A DNA stretch of 46,657 bases from Bacillota bacterium (GTDB taxonomy: Bacteria > Bacillota > Bacilli > Paenibacillales > Paenibacillaceae), in the NCBI GenBank assembly GCA_023460795.1, contig JAEWPC010000052.1:1-46657 (forward strand), in the 5' to 3' direction. The position numbers and the translations under genes are program-made. Positions 16,524-25,840 of this stretch are shown one piece after another. Under the pieces are notes generated by a model. It was not told the DNA's origin. It made no database searches and saw only the letters and a program-made list of their open reading frames with translations. The number at the start of each line of letters is the position of its first letter. The first letter of the stretch is position 1.

Positions 16524-19274
16524 ATGAAAAAGTTTGCTCCCCTGCTATTGCTGTTTACCTTGGCGCTCGCGGCGTTGTCCCTCTATCGGATCGATTCGGA
16601 CAGAGGGCTGGCGAGCGGTCCTTGGGCCAACGGCTTCGAGCTTCAGAATCTGTCCCGGGCCGCCGAAAGCCCGGATGCTTCTTTCGTAGCCATCAGCGAT
16701 TCTAAGCAGCGGATCGTGAAGGTGTCCGCGGACGGCGTGCTGCAAGCCGAGGTTACGAGATCTAAAGCGGATAAGGATCAGCGCCGCGATTTCACGGAGA
16801 TCGCGACGGACGGAGCGGGTAACCTGTACGCGCTCGACACCGTGCTGGACGAATACGGCTTATACGTGCTTCGGGAACAAATCGTGCGATACGACGCGGC
16901 CGGTCATGACCGGACCGTTCTGTTCGAATGGGAAGGTAACGGGAGCAGCAAGCGCATAGGCCAACTGAAAGGGCTTAGCGTCGCGCACAACGACTTGACC
17001 TTCTTCGTCGCGGAAGCGGATAAGGTGACTCTGATGCGGATGCCGCTATCCGGCGGCAAGGCGGAGAAGCAGTTCGCGTTCTCGCTTCCGAGCAACCGGT
17101 ATTTGTCCGAGATCGTCGGGAATGACCCGGGCCAAATCTTCTATTCGACGAAGAAAGGCGCTATCTTCCAAGTGTTCGAGAACGGGGATAACAAGCTCGT
17201 CTACCCGCTGGATCATATGGGGCGCACGCGCATTAATTTCCCCGAGCGGTTGTCGCTTAGCCAAGACAGGCGCTTGACGTTCGTCGATCGTTCGCTTAAC
17301 GCGGTTACCGTATTGGAACCCGGTAGGGACAGCGGCCTTCGCTTGGCGGCGTCGGGCGAAGATCTGGAGCGGTCCGCCCCCGGAGCGGAAGGCTACGAGC
17401 TCATGGACGTCGTATCGACCGCGGACGGCGGCTTCATCGGCGTGCTGAACGACCGCGTGCTGAAGTTCGACGCGAACGCTAAGCTAGCCGGAGCGTGGTC
17501 GGACGCGAAATACTCCAAGAACGAGAGGACGTCCACCTGGTTCAGGTGGACGCTGCTTCTCGCGGCGGCGGGGCTGGTTCTCTACAGCGTCAGGGCGGTG
17601 TATATCCATACACTCAACCGCAGAATGTCGCTGTTCTTCAAACAAATCGTGGTATCGGCGCCGGTTATCGTCGTCTGTATGTTCTTGCTCGCGAACTTCA
17701 TCTATAACAGCTTCTCCGCGCGCATGGAACAAGAGATGGAACGGGAGTTGACCCTGCTCGCGCGCAACGGACAGAATCTGATCGATGGGGATGCGCTCTT
17801 ACGCCTCCGGTCTCCGGAGGATTTCCGGAACGACGATTACAACGCGATACGCGCCAAAATGAACTTCCTGTTCGAGGGCGAATACAAGACGGACCGCCAA
17901 GGTCTGTACAGCACGCTCTACAAGTACGAGGGCGATATGTTGTACATCATCATGGACGATGACGACGGCGTGAACATGTTCAAGCCGTTCGAGACGAACG
18001 AGGAGAACGAAGCCGTTCGTACCGAAGGCATCGTGAAATCGGGGCAGTGGGAGGACGCCAACGGCAAATGGCTGTACGCGATCGGCCCGGTATACGACAA
18101 ATCGGGGAACGTCGTCGGCATTTACGAGACGGGCCGGGACATGAGCGTTCTTGCCCGGTCGAACCATAAGATCTACGAGAACATCGTCCAGAACATCGTC
18201 ATTATCACCTCGGTGCTGCTGTTCGTTATTTTGCTCGTCACCTTCGTCTTGTTGTCCTCCTTGCGCAAGCTGCAGAGGAGCGTCATCGCGATGGCGGACG
18301 GCAATTGGGACACGAACGTGAAGCTGAGAAGCCGCGACGAGGTAGGCGATCTTGGCGAGCAGTTCAACCGTATGGCTAAGTACATCCGGCAATATATCTC
18401 GGACATTACGCAATTCTCCGAGGCTTCGTTCAGGTTCGTGCCCCAGCAGATCTTCAAGTCGCTCGGGAAGAAGGGCATTCTGGACATTCGCCTCGGCGAC
18501 CAGGTGCAGCAGAACATGACGGTCATGGTCGCCAATTTGAGAGATTTCCACCGGTTCGCGCAGACCTTGACTCCGAAGGAAAACTTCAATTTCATGAATT
18601 CGTTCCTCCGGCGGTTCGGACCGATCGTGCGCCAGGCGGACGGACTGATCAGCAAATATCTCGGAGCGGGCTTCATGGCGCTATACCCGGGTTATGCGGA
18701 GCAAGCGCTGCAATCGGCGGTTCAGATCCGCAGGGAGCTCGTTCTTTATAACGAAGGTCGCCGCAGAGCCGGTTACGAGCAGGTAGACATCGGCATCGCG
18801 ATTCATAAAGGCCCGCTCATGCTAGGTATCATCGGAGAAGAGCGCAGATGGGAAGGCAACGTCATCTCCGACGCCGTGCATCTGACCACCGCGCTCGAGA
18901 AGTTGTCCGCGGAGCTTGGGAGCACGGTGCTCGTGACGAAGGCGTTCTTCGAAACGCTGAGAGAACCGGAGAGATTCCGGCATCGCTCGCTCGGCAGGAT
19001 TACTCCGGAAGGACACGGCGAAGCCATCGAGTTGATCGACGTGTACGAAGGAGACCCGGATACGGTCCGCCAAGCGAAGGATCGGACGAAAGCGTTGTTC
19101 GAACGCGGACTGCTGCTCTGCCAAGAAGGAAGGTTCTTCGACGCGCGCGAGACTTTCGTAGAGGTCATCAAGCACAATCGGCTCGACAAGGCGGCGAAGC
19201 TGTACTTCTATCTATGCGACGAGTATTACCAGAAAGGCGTACAAGCCGGATGGAACGGTACGCTCGCCATCTAA
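16524..19274 (+). CDS. Multi-pass sensor with beta-propeller-like region, HAMP and degenerate class III cyclase domain
   Basis: 916 residues in order: N-terminal membrane span (5-20), an extracytoplasmic region resembling a six-bladed propeller (about 35-325), two spans (about 335-360 and 372-395), a Cache-like extracytoplasmic segment (to about 545), a span (VIITSVLLFVILLVTFVLL, about 555-575), a HAMP linker, and a class III nucleotidyl cyclase-type domain (about 660-840). The C-terminal tail (about 840-916) resembles a TPR hairpin. The cyclase domain lacks its catalytic residues: the first metal Asp is N671 (VANLRDF), the second is A715 (YLGAGFMAL), and the transition-state Asn and Arg are H786 and A790 (VHLTTALE). 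It therefore probably senses or signals by binding. First plus-strand gene of the CIS locus. AAGGAAG is 12 or more bases from the ATG, a rather weak site. Confidence 0.85.
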   Translation: MKKFAPLLLLFTLALAALSLYRIDSDRGLASGPWANGFELQNLSRAAESPDASFVAISDSKQRIVKVSADGVLQAEVTRSKADKDQRRDFTEIATDGAGNLYALDTVLDEYGLYVLREQIVRYDAAGHDRTVLFEWEGNGSSKRIGQLKGLSVAHNDLTFFVAEADKVTLMRMPLSGGKAEKQFAFSLPSNRYLSEIVGNDPGQIFYSTKKGAIFQVFENGDNKLVYPLDHMGRTRINFPERLSLSQDRRLTFVDRSLNAVTVLEPGRDSGLRLAASGEDLERSAPGAEGYELMDVVSTADGGFIGVLNDRVLKFDANAKLAGAWSDAKYSKNERTSTWFRWTLLLAAAGLVLYSVRAVYIHTLNRRMSLFFKQIVVSAPVIVVCMFLLANFIYNSFSARMEQEMERELTLLARNGQNLIDGDALLRLRSPEDFRNDDYNAIRAKMNFLFEGEYKTDRQGLYSTLYKYEGDMLYIIMDDDDGVNMFKPFETNEENEAVRTEGIVKSGQWEDANGKWLYAIGPVYDKSGNVVGIYETGRDMSVLARSNHKIYENIVQNIVIITSVLLFVILLVTFVLLSSLRKLQRSVIAMADGNWDTNVKLRSRDEVGDLGEQFNRMAKYIRQYISDITQFSEASFRFVPQQIFKSLGKKGILDIRLGDQVQQNMTVMVANLRDFHRFAQTLTPKENFNFMNSFLRRFGPIVRQADGLISKYLGAGFMALYPGYAEQALQSAVQIRRELVLYNEGRRRAGYEQVDIGIAIHKGPLMLGIIGEERRWEGNVISDAVHLTTALEKLSAELGSTVLVTKAFFETLREPERFRHRSLGRITPEGHGEAIELIDVYEGDPDTVRQAKDRTKALFERGLLLCQEGRFFDARETFVEVIKHNRLDKAAKLYFYLCDEYYQKGVQAGWNGTLAI

Positions 19275-19321
19275 TCCATGGACGATCGGCTTAATGGACA
19301 GCGAAGGAGGGAACTTACGAC

Positions 19322-21508
19322 ATGACGACGGGATTTCGTGACGGGCGGGAGCATCTCGAAGCGGAGCTTGAATGGCTGGATGCCGGTCTTGAGGCGCTGC
19401 TTCGGCTCGGCGGAGGCAAGCCGGATGCGGACCCGTTATCTCAAACAGGCATGAAGGGGCTCGTCGTGACGTCGACGGAACTCGCCGCCCGTTCCGAGGA
19501 GACGGGGGAAATATGGGAACGTTACGTGGAACGTCGGCGCGAGCTGGAGCGGCGGATCTCCGAACGTGCGGCCAGCGCTTGGAACGCCGGGGTCGATCTG
19601 CCCATTCTGCGTATATGCCGATCTCTTCGCCTTTCGGCTTGGGAACGGCGCTTCCTCGTGTTCTGCATGGCGCCGGAGCTGCATCGCAAATACGAGAAGT
19701 GGTACGCCTATCTGAACGACGACGTGACGAACAAGGCGCCGACGCTCGATCTGGCGCTGCGTCTGTTGTGCGATAGCGCCAGCGAGACGACCACCGCCCG
19801 CGCGGCGCTTAGCGGCAATGAGCCGATAAGCGCCTTACTCTTGGATAGAGCGGGCGAGAAGCCTTATTCGGAACGGGCGAACCTCACGTCGCCGCTGCGG
19901 CTCGATGATCGCGCGATCAGCTTCCTGCTCGGCACGGAGAAGGTGGACGGCAGGCTGACGGGAATCGCGGAAGCGCACGCGGCGCTGTCGATGAACGAGC
20001 TCCCGCCGATCCCGTTCGCGGATCGGACCGAAGCGGCGCTCGGAGGACTTGGCGACCCAGCCGTCCTGGACGGCGTCGTGCCGTTCGTTCACTTATGGGG
20101 ACAGGCAGGGGGAGGTAAAAAGCTGCGATTGCGCCGCGTGGCATCGGCCAGGCAGCAGCCGCTGCTCGTCGTGCATGCCGACAGGCTGCCGGCGGACTCG
20201 GCGCGCGCATCGGAGTTGCTTCATATGGCGGCGAGAGAAGCCGTGTTGACGGATGCCGTGCTATGCGTGTCCGAAACCTCGGCTCATGCCCCGGGCACCG
20301 CCCCGAAGCACGAAGAGGGATGGCGGGCATCGATTGCCGCCTACGCGAGATATGCCGCGTACCCGCTCGTCGGGTGGACGTCGATCGCCAAGCGGCAAGG
20401 GGCGGACCTTCCGGTTCCTCCCGGATGCGTCCTGTATGAGGAAGCGGTGGAGCCGCCCGAAGCTTCGGTGCGCGATATTTTCTGGAGGGCGGAGGCTACG
20501 GAACGCGAGGAATGGGCCGGTAAGTCCGCCGAGTTGTTAAAGTCGCTCGCGGATAAATACAGGTTCACGCCCGGCCAGATCGCACAGGCTTGGCGCCAAG
20601 CGAAGGCGCTCGCCGCCGGAAGGGGCGGAGACGAACCGACGTCCGGCGAGCTTGAGATCGCTTGCCGCAAGCAATACCGCCATCGGTTAGCTCAACTGGC
20701 GGATCACATCAAAGCCTCGCGTAAGTTAACCGACCTCATCTTGCCGCCGGAACCGCTGGCGCTTATCGGGGAAGCTTGCAATCGCTTCCGCAATCGCGAG
20801 ACCGTATTCGAGCAATGGGAATTCGGCCGCAAGCTGCCTTATGGCAAAGGGCTAAGCCTGCTATTGGCTGGCCCTCCCGGAACGGGCAAGACGATGGCCG
20901 CGGAAGTGATCGCCGGCGAACTCGGGTTGGAGCTGTATCGGATCGACTTGTCGCGTATCGTCAGCAAATACATCGGCGAGACGGAGCAACGGCTAAGCGA
21001 GCTGTTCGCAGAAGCGGAGAACAGCGGCGCTATTCTGTTCTTCGACGAAGGGGACGCGCTGTTCGGCAAGCGGACGGAGGTCAAGGACGCGCACGACAAG
21101 TATGCCAACATGGAGGCGGCGTACTTGCTGCAACGGATCGAAGCTTACGACGGCGTCGCCATTCTGGCCACGAACCTGATCAATAACATGGACGAGGCGC
21201 TCATCCGGCGCATGACGTATATCGTTCAGTTTCCTTTTCCGGGCATCGAGGAGAGGGAACGCATCCTGCGCAATCATTTGCCGCTGGCCGCCCCGGTCGC
21301 GGACGACCTCGATCTGCGCTTCCTGGCGGAACGTCTCGAAGTGTCCGGGGGATATCTCAAAAACATCGTTCTCGCGTCAGCTTTCCTAGCATCCGCGGAT
21401 CGGCAGCCGATCGGAATGGAGCATTTCGTGAAGGCGGCTCGCCAGGAACTACGCAAGATGGGGAAAATTCTAGTAAAAGAGTCCTTTTTTCCATTTTTCG
21501 TGGAATGA
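19322..21508 (+). CDS. AAA+ ATPase of the contractile injection system (Afp15-like)
   Basis: 728 residues. A long N-terminal region (about 1-480, helical, with RFLVFCMAPELHRKYEKWYAYLNDD typical of CIS ATPases) precedes a C-terminal AAA+ domain: Walker A GPPGTGKT at 517-524, Walker B ILFFDEGDALFGKR, and ATNLINNMDEALIRRM with sensor and arginine-finger positions. Such ATPases are near-universal in eCIS loci and are thought to act in assembly or cargo loading. A second, degenerate ATPase-like region with WGQAGGGKK near residue 260 replaces a Walker A in the N-terminal half. GGAGGG is well placed before ATG 19322. Confidence 0.92.
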   Translation: MTTGFRDGREHLEAELEWLDAGLEALLRLGGGKPDADPLSQTGMKGLVVTSTELAARSEETGEIWERYVERRRELERRISERAASAWNAGVDLPILRICRSLRLSAWERRFLVFCMAPELHRKYEKWYAYLNDDVTNKAPTLDLALRLLCDSASETTTARAALSGNEPISALLLDRAGEKPYSERANLTSPLRLDDRAISFLLGTEKVDGRLTGIAEAHAALSMNELPPIPFADRTEAALGGLGDPAVLDGVVPFVHLWGQAGGGKKLRLRRVASARQQPLLVVHADRLPADSARASELLHMAAREAVLTDAVLCVSETSAHAPGTAPKHEEGWRASIAAYARYAAYPLVGWTSIAKRQGADLPVPPGCVLYEEAVEPPEASVRDIFWRAEATEREEWAGKSAELLKSLADKYRFTPGQIAQAWRQAKALAAGRGGDEPTSGELEIACRKQYRHRLAQLADHIKASRKLTDLILPPEPLALIGEACNRFRNRETVFEQWEFGRKLPYGKGLSLLLAGPPGTGKTMAAEVIAGELGLELYRIDLSRIVSKYIGETEQRLSELFAEAENSGAILFFDEGDALFGKRTEVKDAHDKYANMEAAYLLQRIEAYDGVAILATNLINNMDEALIRRMTYIVQFPFPGIEERERILRNHLPLAAPVADDLDLRFLAERLEVSGGYLKNIVLASAFLASADRQPIGMEHFVKAARQELRKMGKILVKESFFPFFVE

Positions 21509-21523
21509 AAACGAACAATGTCG

Positions 21524-21552
21524 TAGTCAAGGCGAATAATGGTAGTTATAAT
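21524..21552 (+). promoter_or_regulatory. Internal promoter for the CIS structural genes
   Basis: -35 TAGTCA (21524-21529; 4 of 6), 17-base spacer, consensus -10 TATAAT (21547-21552). It lies just past the ATPase stop codon and ahead of the strong ribosome site of the DUF4255 gene, with a predicted start near 21559. The surrounding sequence is noticeably AT-rich compared with the flanking genes, as expected for a control region. Confidence 0.6.
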
Positions 21553-21588
21553 AGAATAAGCTTGAAATTTAAACGATTTCATCGAACG

Positions 21589-22200
21589 ATGACTGAAGAG
21601 TGCGGAGGAGGGATCGGCATCGGAGGCTACACCGTTATTGCGGATACCGGCTCCAGCTTGCTTAAGCTGCTTCGCGAGCAGCTATGTCCCGATCCGGTAC
21701 CGAGACCGGAGTTAATCGGCATCGCTTCTCCGGTCGACAAGGCCGATCTCGTATTGTCCCTCTATCTATTCAGCGTGAGGGAGAACGGCGAATCGAGGCG
21801 CAACGAGCTGCAGGCTCAAGGCGGTATGCTGAAATTCCCGCCGCTCGCCGTAGATTTGCATTATATGATTACGGCGCATTCCGCGGCGGACGTCCTGTCG
21901 AGGGCGCTGGACGAGCATCGGATTCTCGGACGCACGATGCAGGTGCTCTATGATAACGCCTTGCTTCGCGCGCCATATCTAGAAGGAACGCTCGCGGATA
22001 ATCAAGAGGAATTGAGAATCGCGTCGGAGAGCTATTCGACCGAGCAGCTTGCCCAAGCGTGGCAATTCGGCGATTCTCCGTACAAGCTGTCACTCATGTA
22101 CCGGGTCGGGCCCGTCTTGCTTGAGTCGACCCGCGTGAAGCCGGGGCCGCGCGTCGTCGAAAGACGGATCACGCTGCAGGATAAAGGCAGGGGAGGTTAA
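21589..22200 (+). CDS. DUF4255 protein (tail terminator/cap, Afp16-like)
   Basis: DUF4255 members belong to eCIS loci and are compared with the Afp16 terminator that caps tube and sheath. The conserved start YTVIADTGSSLLKLLREQL is followed by PVDKADLVLSLYLFSVREN and a C-terminal domain with YSTEQLAQAWQFGD. The start is uncertain and odd. The best ribosome site, GGAGGAGGG (21604-21612), is followed at ideal spacing by ATC 21619, not ATG, and family alignment would place the start there. ATG 21589 is the nearest ordinary start but has no ribosome site; ATG 21505 overlaps the ATPase stop and lies upstream of the promoter at 21524-21552. The stop overlaps the next ATG by one base. Confidence 0.85.
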   Translation: MTEECGGGIGIGGYTVIADTGSSLLKLLREQLCPDPVPRPELIGIASPVDKADLVLSLYLFSVRENGESRRNELQAQGGMLKFPPLAVDLHYMITAHSAADVLSRALDEHRILGRTMQVLYDNALLRAPYLEGTLADNQEELRIASESYSTEQLAQAWQFGDSPYKLSLMYRVGPVLLESTRVKPGPRVVERRITLQDKGRGG

Positions 22201-22997
22201 TGGGGAACGAGTCTACAACGTTCGTCAACCGATGCTCGCTCGTTGTTAGAGCCGTAGACTTGTGGTCAGGCACCCCGCCGCTGGCGGCAGCGATTCGAGT
22301 AGGCATCCGCGGGTACAACCGCACGCCGCTTCGTACGAGCGACGGAAGCTACGCTTTCCTTGATTATCCGAACGACCGCTGCATCGTGACCGTTACATCT
22401 CCGGATTATCTCGATTACGAACGCGAGATAGCGCTGGGCGCAGGAGTTCCAATCTTGACAGCGGGTCTCATGCCGAGCAGATTCCGTTCGGCGCCGGCGG
22501 CAGCCGCCGGATTGCGTTTCCGAATCATCGACGAGAAGTCGGGCAAGCCGGTTAAGGATGCCGAGGTTTACGCATACGTGGATGACGATCGCTCGATTTG
22601 CGGGCGCATTGCCGACGATCAGGCCGTTAGCGGCATGCCGTCGATTCGTATTTCGCCTGCGGCTATTAAGCTCATGCCGGGCGATACCTTCGTAATTCGC
22701 GATAAATCCGGTAAAGCCGACTGGGCGAAAGTATCGGAGTACGCCGATTATTCCGGCAACGGCGAGGATGTCGCGCTAGAGACGCCCTTGAAGCGGACAT
22801 GGTCTCGCGGAGAACGTCTGTTGATCGCGGCAGCAACCCGAAGCGATGCCGAAGGAATCGTAACGGTCCCGTTCCGAGGCATCCTCCCCAGCGAGTTCAA
22901 GACCGTCGTCGAAGTTCGTTCGGGCGGCAGAACCTTTGAAGCGAGTTTCACGGGCAGCGGCGGAGAAATACGCCGGTTCCCGGACCTGAAAGTCTGA
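22200..22997 (+). CDS. Beta-sandwich (carboxypeptidase-regulatory-like) CIS-associated protein
   Basis: 265 residues, all-beta. Residues about 10-85 resemble a carboxypeptidase-regulatory/prealbumin-like sandwich (VRAVDLWSGTPPL, YAFLDYPNDRCIVTVTSPDYLDYE). Residues about 100-265 contain a second such unit (RFRIIDEKSGKPVKDAEVYAYVDD) and close with a third beta-rich stretch. It starts in a TAATG overlap with DUF4255 and lies 150 bases before the sheath gene. Proteins of this build between DUF4255 and sheath occur in Gram-positive CIS loci as I recall; the function is unknown. Possible roles are sheath-cap adaptor or carbohydrate binding. Confidence 0.6.
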   Translation: MGNESTTFVNRCSLVVRAVDLWSGTPPLAAAIRVGIRGYNRTPLRTSDGSYAFLDYPNDRCIVTVTSPDYLDYEREIALGAGVPILTAGLMPSRFRSAPAAAAGLRFRIIDEKSGKPVKDAEVYAYVDDDRSICGRIADDQAVSGMPSIRISPAAIKLMPGDTFVIRDKSGKADWAKVSEYADYSGNGEDVALETPLKRTWSRGERLLIAAATRSDAEGIVTVPFRGILPSEFKTVVEVRSGGRTFEASFTGSGGEIRRFPDLKV

Positions 22998-23147
22998 ATA
23001 GGTGTATGGCGTCGGCAAGAACGGTAAGCCGCAATCGGCCGACGAAAATATAAAGTTCATTCCAGAGAGGAGGAACTGGCGAGCCCGACCTGCGAACAGC
23101 AAGCGCTACATACAAATCGAGAACGTACATAGGGGGAGCCGGGAAAC

Positions 23148-24860
23148 ATGGCAGAGTATTTGTCGCCTGGAGTATACGTGGAAGAGTTCGAGAGCGGCTC
23201 GAAGCCGCTAGAAGGGGTAAGCACGAGCACGGCAGGTTTTATTGGCCTTGCTCAAAGAGGTCCGGTTGAAGGGCTGCCGCTTCTGATCACCAGTCCCGCC
23301 GATTTCCAGCGCAACTTCGGATCCTACTTATCCGAAAGCGCATACGGCGGATATCGTTTTTTGGCGTATGCGGTAGACCAGTTTTTCACGAACGGCGGTT
23401 CTCGATGTTACGTCATGCGCGTTGCGCCGGCTGACGCCAAACCGTCCTCCAATGATGGGGGAGAAGCGTCCGCGCTTTCCATTACGGCGAAGAACCCAGG
23501 CTCCTGGGGCAATTTGATCAAAGTCGTCGCGACGGATGCCAGCAAAGCGAAGACGCAAATCTACGCGGTTACGGGCAAACGCTATCGCGTCAAAAACGAC
23601 AGCGGCTTCTATCCGGGCGATGTCGTCGCGTTCAACGATGGCGAAGAAGTTCAATACAATCGAGTAGTCAGCGTGCAAGACAACGAGATCGAACTCGCCG
23701 GCGAGCTTTCCGGGGACGTCGTGGACAACGCGCTGCTGCCGACGAAAGTGCTGTCGACTTGCGAGTTCACTTTGAACGTCGTTTATGGCGATGAGCTGGA
23801 GACGTTCGAGAAAGTCAGCCTGAACCCTGAAGCTCCGAGCTTCGTGGACAAAGTCGCGGCCCGTTCGAACCTCGTTACGATCGCCGCTCGCACGGTCTCC
23901 ACGGATGCCGTAGCACCGTTCGACACGGTTACGGGTCTGGGCGCATCCGGCAAGCTGGAATTCGTCCTCGCGGGCGGAAGCGACGGTTCCGTATCCGGCA
24001 TCGCTGCTTCTGACTTCATCGGCGAAGACCGCGGACCAGGCCGCCGCACGGGCATCCAATCGTTCATCGACAACGACGTCGTTAGCCTGATGGCGATTCC
24101 GGGCGTTACGGATCCGAACGTACAGCTGTCTCTCGTCGCTCATTGCGAGAATTTGAGAAGCCGCTTCGCGATTCTCGATATTCCGCGCGAGAAGACGAAA
24201 GTCGCGGACGTCATTACGCACCGCAACCTGTTCGATTCGAGCTATTGCGCGCTTTACAATCCGTGGCTGTCGGTATTCGATCCGCTCGACAAGCGCAATA
24301 TTTTCGTTCCTCCATCTGGCACGATCGCGGGAATCTACTCCCGTTCCGATACGACAAGAGGCGTGCAGAAGGCTCCTGCCAACGAAGTGCTGCGCGGCGT
24401 AGTCGGACTTGACGTGCAATACAACAAAGGCGAGCAAGATATTCTGAACCCGATCGGCGTTAACTTGATCCGTTCGTTCACGGGCCAAGGCATTCGCGTA
24501 TGGGGCGCTAGAACGGCAAGCTCCAACACGCTGTGGAAATACGTCAACGTTCGCCGCTTGTTCATCTTCTTGGAAGAGTCCATCAAAGCCGGCACGAACT
24601 GGGTCGTCTTCGAACCGAACAACGAACAGCTGTGGGCGCGCGTGCAGCGTACGATCGACGCGTTCCTTACGCGCGTATGGCGCGGCGGCGCATTGATGGG
24701 GACGAGCGCTTCGGAGGCGTTCTACATCGATATCGGCCGCACGACGATGTCTCAGGACGACATCGACAACGGCCGTCTCATCTGCGTCATCGGAATCGCT
24801 CCGGTCAAACCGGCCGAGTTCGTCGTATTCCGCATTACGCAGAAGACGGGATCGGAATAA
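23148..24860 (+). CDS. Contractile tail sheath protein
   Basis: 570 residues. The N-terminus EYLSPGVYVEEFESGSKPLEGVSTSTAGFIG is the sheath hallmark (the PGVYVEE arm links neighbouring subunits). The C-terminal core contains VNVRRLFIFLEESIKAGTNWVVFEPNN and ends VVFRITQKTGSE. This is the only sheath gene, unlike the three of Afp/PVC, so the whole sheath should be a homopolymer. The middle part (about 100-230, with YRVKNDSGFYPGDVVAFNDG) is an inserted beta domain that would decorate the outside. GGGGAG precedes ATG 23148. Confidence 0.97.
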   Translation: MAEYLSPGVYVEEFESGSKPLEGVSTSTAGFIGLAQRGPVEGLPLLITSPADFQRNFGSYLSESAYGGYRFLAYAVDQFFTNGGSRCYVMRVAPADAKPSSNDGGEASALSITAKNPGSWGNLIKVVATDASKAKTQIYAVTGKRYRVKNDSGFYPGDVVAFNDGEEVQYNRVVSVQDNEIELAGELSGDVVDNALLPTKVLSTCEFTLNVVYGDELETFEKVSLNPEAPSFVDKVAARSNLVTIAARTVSTDAVAPFDTVTGLGASGKLEFVLAGGSDGSVSGIAASDFIGEDRGPGRRTGIQSFIDNDVVSLMAIPGVTDPNVQLSLVAHCENLRSRFAILDIPREKTKVADVITHRNLFDSSYCALYNPWLSVFDPLDKRNIFVPPSGTIAGIYSRSDTTRGVQKAPANEVLRGVVGLDVQYNKGEQDILNPIGVNLIRSFTGQGIRVWGARTASSNTLWKYVNVRRLFIFLEESIKAGTNWVVFEPNNEQLWARVQRTIDAFLTRVWRGGALMGTSASEAFYIDIGRTTMSQDDIDNGRLICVIGIAPVKPAEFVVFRITQKTGSE

Positions 24861-24926
24861 TCGGGTTTGCGATACGAATCGGCGCCCGGTGAACGGGCCT
24901 AACAATAGGAACGGAAGGGGATATCC

Positions 24927-25361
24927 ATGGCAGGCGAACGCAATGATCCATACCGCAATTTTAGATACCGCGTCGAGATCGAAGGTCTTCAGCAAGCCGG
25001 TTTCAGCGAGGTTACCGGCTTCGACGCCTCGTTCGACGTGGTGCAATATCGCGAGGGGGACGATGTCATTACCCCGCGCAAGCTTCCGGGCTTGGCTCGC
25101 TATAGCAACATTACGCTCAAGTGGGGCGCTACGGAATCGATGGAGCTGTGGGAGTGGGTTCAAGAGTGCCTAGAAGGCACGATCGAACGCAAAACCGTTA
25201 CCATTATCGCGATCGACGAAGAAGGCGGAGACGTCGCGACTTGGCAAGTCATCGAAGCGTGGCCTACGCGTTACACCGCACCGAGCTTCAATGGTTCCGG
25301 CGCGGAAGTCGCGATCGAGCTGCTCGAGCTCGCGCACGAAGGCATGACCCGCACGGCTTAA
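24927..25361 (+). CDS. Inner tube protein 1 (gp19/Afp1-like)
   Basis: 144 residues of the phage-tail-tube/T4 gp19 family: YRNFRYRVEIEGLQQAGFSEVTGFDASFDVVQYREG, then ITLKWGATESMELWEWVQECL and the typical end YTAPSFNGSGAEVAIELLELAHEGM. It stacks as hexameric rings inside the sheath and forms the channel for cargo. GAAGGGG precedes ATG 24927. A hairpin just downstream (25391) could let tube message outnumber the distal genes. Confidence 0.95.
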   Translation: MAGERNDPYRNFRYRVEIEGLQQAGFSEVTGFDASFDVVQYREGDDVITPRKLPGLARYSNITLKWGATESMELWEWVQECLEGTIERKTVTIIAIDEEGGDVATWQVIEAWPTRYTAPSFNGSGAEVAIELLELAHEGMTRTA

Positions 25362-25390
25362 GCAATCGGAACGGACAAATTCATGCAGAG

Positions 25391-25433
25391 AACAAGGGAG
25401 GCCCTCTCTCTTGTTTTCTGTGTTTATAAACAC
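25391..25433 (+). terminator. Intra-operon hairpins after the tube gene (possible attenuator)
   Basis: AACAAGGGAG (25391-25400) can pair with CTCTCTTGTT (25406-25415) with one weak pair, then TTTTCTG follows, a modest terminator. Immediately after it lies a perfect palindrome GTGTTTATAAACAC (25420-25433). Both sit in the 98-base gap between the tube and the next CIS gene, a place where partial termination would set the stoichiometry of sheath and tube over baseplate. Confidence 0.5.
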
Positions 25434-25459
25434 CTATTAGGAAGCGAGGAACGGACACT

Positions 25460-25840
25460 ATGGCATTCGAAACCGAATATGAATTTGAGCTTCCCCGCGG
25501 CCTCGTGGACGAGCACGGCACGCTGCATAAGCGAGGCGTGATGCGTCTGGCTACCGCAGCGGACGAGATTCTTCCGATGAAGGACCCGCGCGTACAGCAA
25601 AACCCGGGATACTTGACGATCATCCTGCTGGCCCGAGTCGTTACGCGTCTCGGAGATCTGAAGCATATCGACACGAAGACGATAGAGAAGCTGTTCACGG
25701 CGGACCTCGCCTATTTGCAAAATTTATACCGCCATATCAACGACATGGAACCGCCGAGGCTGCATACCGCATGTCCGAAGTGCGATCACGAGTACGAGGT
25801 AGAAGTCGATTTTTTATCCGTAACGGAGGGCCTCTCGTAA
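25460..25840 (+). CDS. Phage-tail-assembly-like CIS protein with CxxC
   Basis: 126 residues, beginning MAFETEYEFELPRGLVDEHGTLHKRGVMRLATAADEI with the shape of tail assembly (gpE/gp41-like) proteins. PRVQQNPGYLTIILLARVVTRLG is the central conserved helix, and CPKC (C105 and C108) near the end could bind metal. The usual role of this family is as an assembly factor between tube and initiator. It follows the two hairpins and overlaps the start region of the DUF6760 gene. Confidence 0.75.
   Translation: MAFETEYEFELPRGLVDEHGTLHKRGVMRLATAADEILPMKDPRVQQNPGYLTIILLARVVTRLGDLKHIDTKTIEKLFTADLAYLQNLYRHINDMEPPRLHTACPKCDHEYEVEVDFLSVTEGLS

Noticed and set aside
23328..25163. 611-codon open frame on the minus strand opposite sheath and tube
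   Set aside because: It spans two unmistakable structural genes and the gap between them; composition is that of an antisense shadow.
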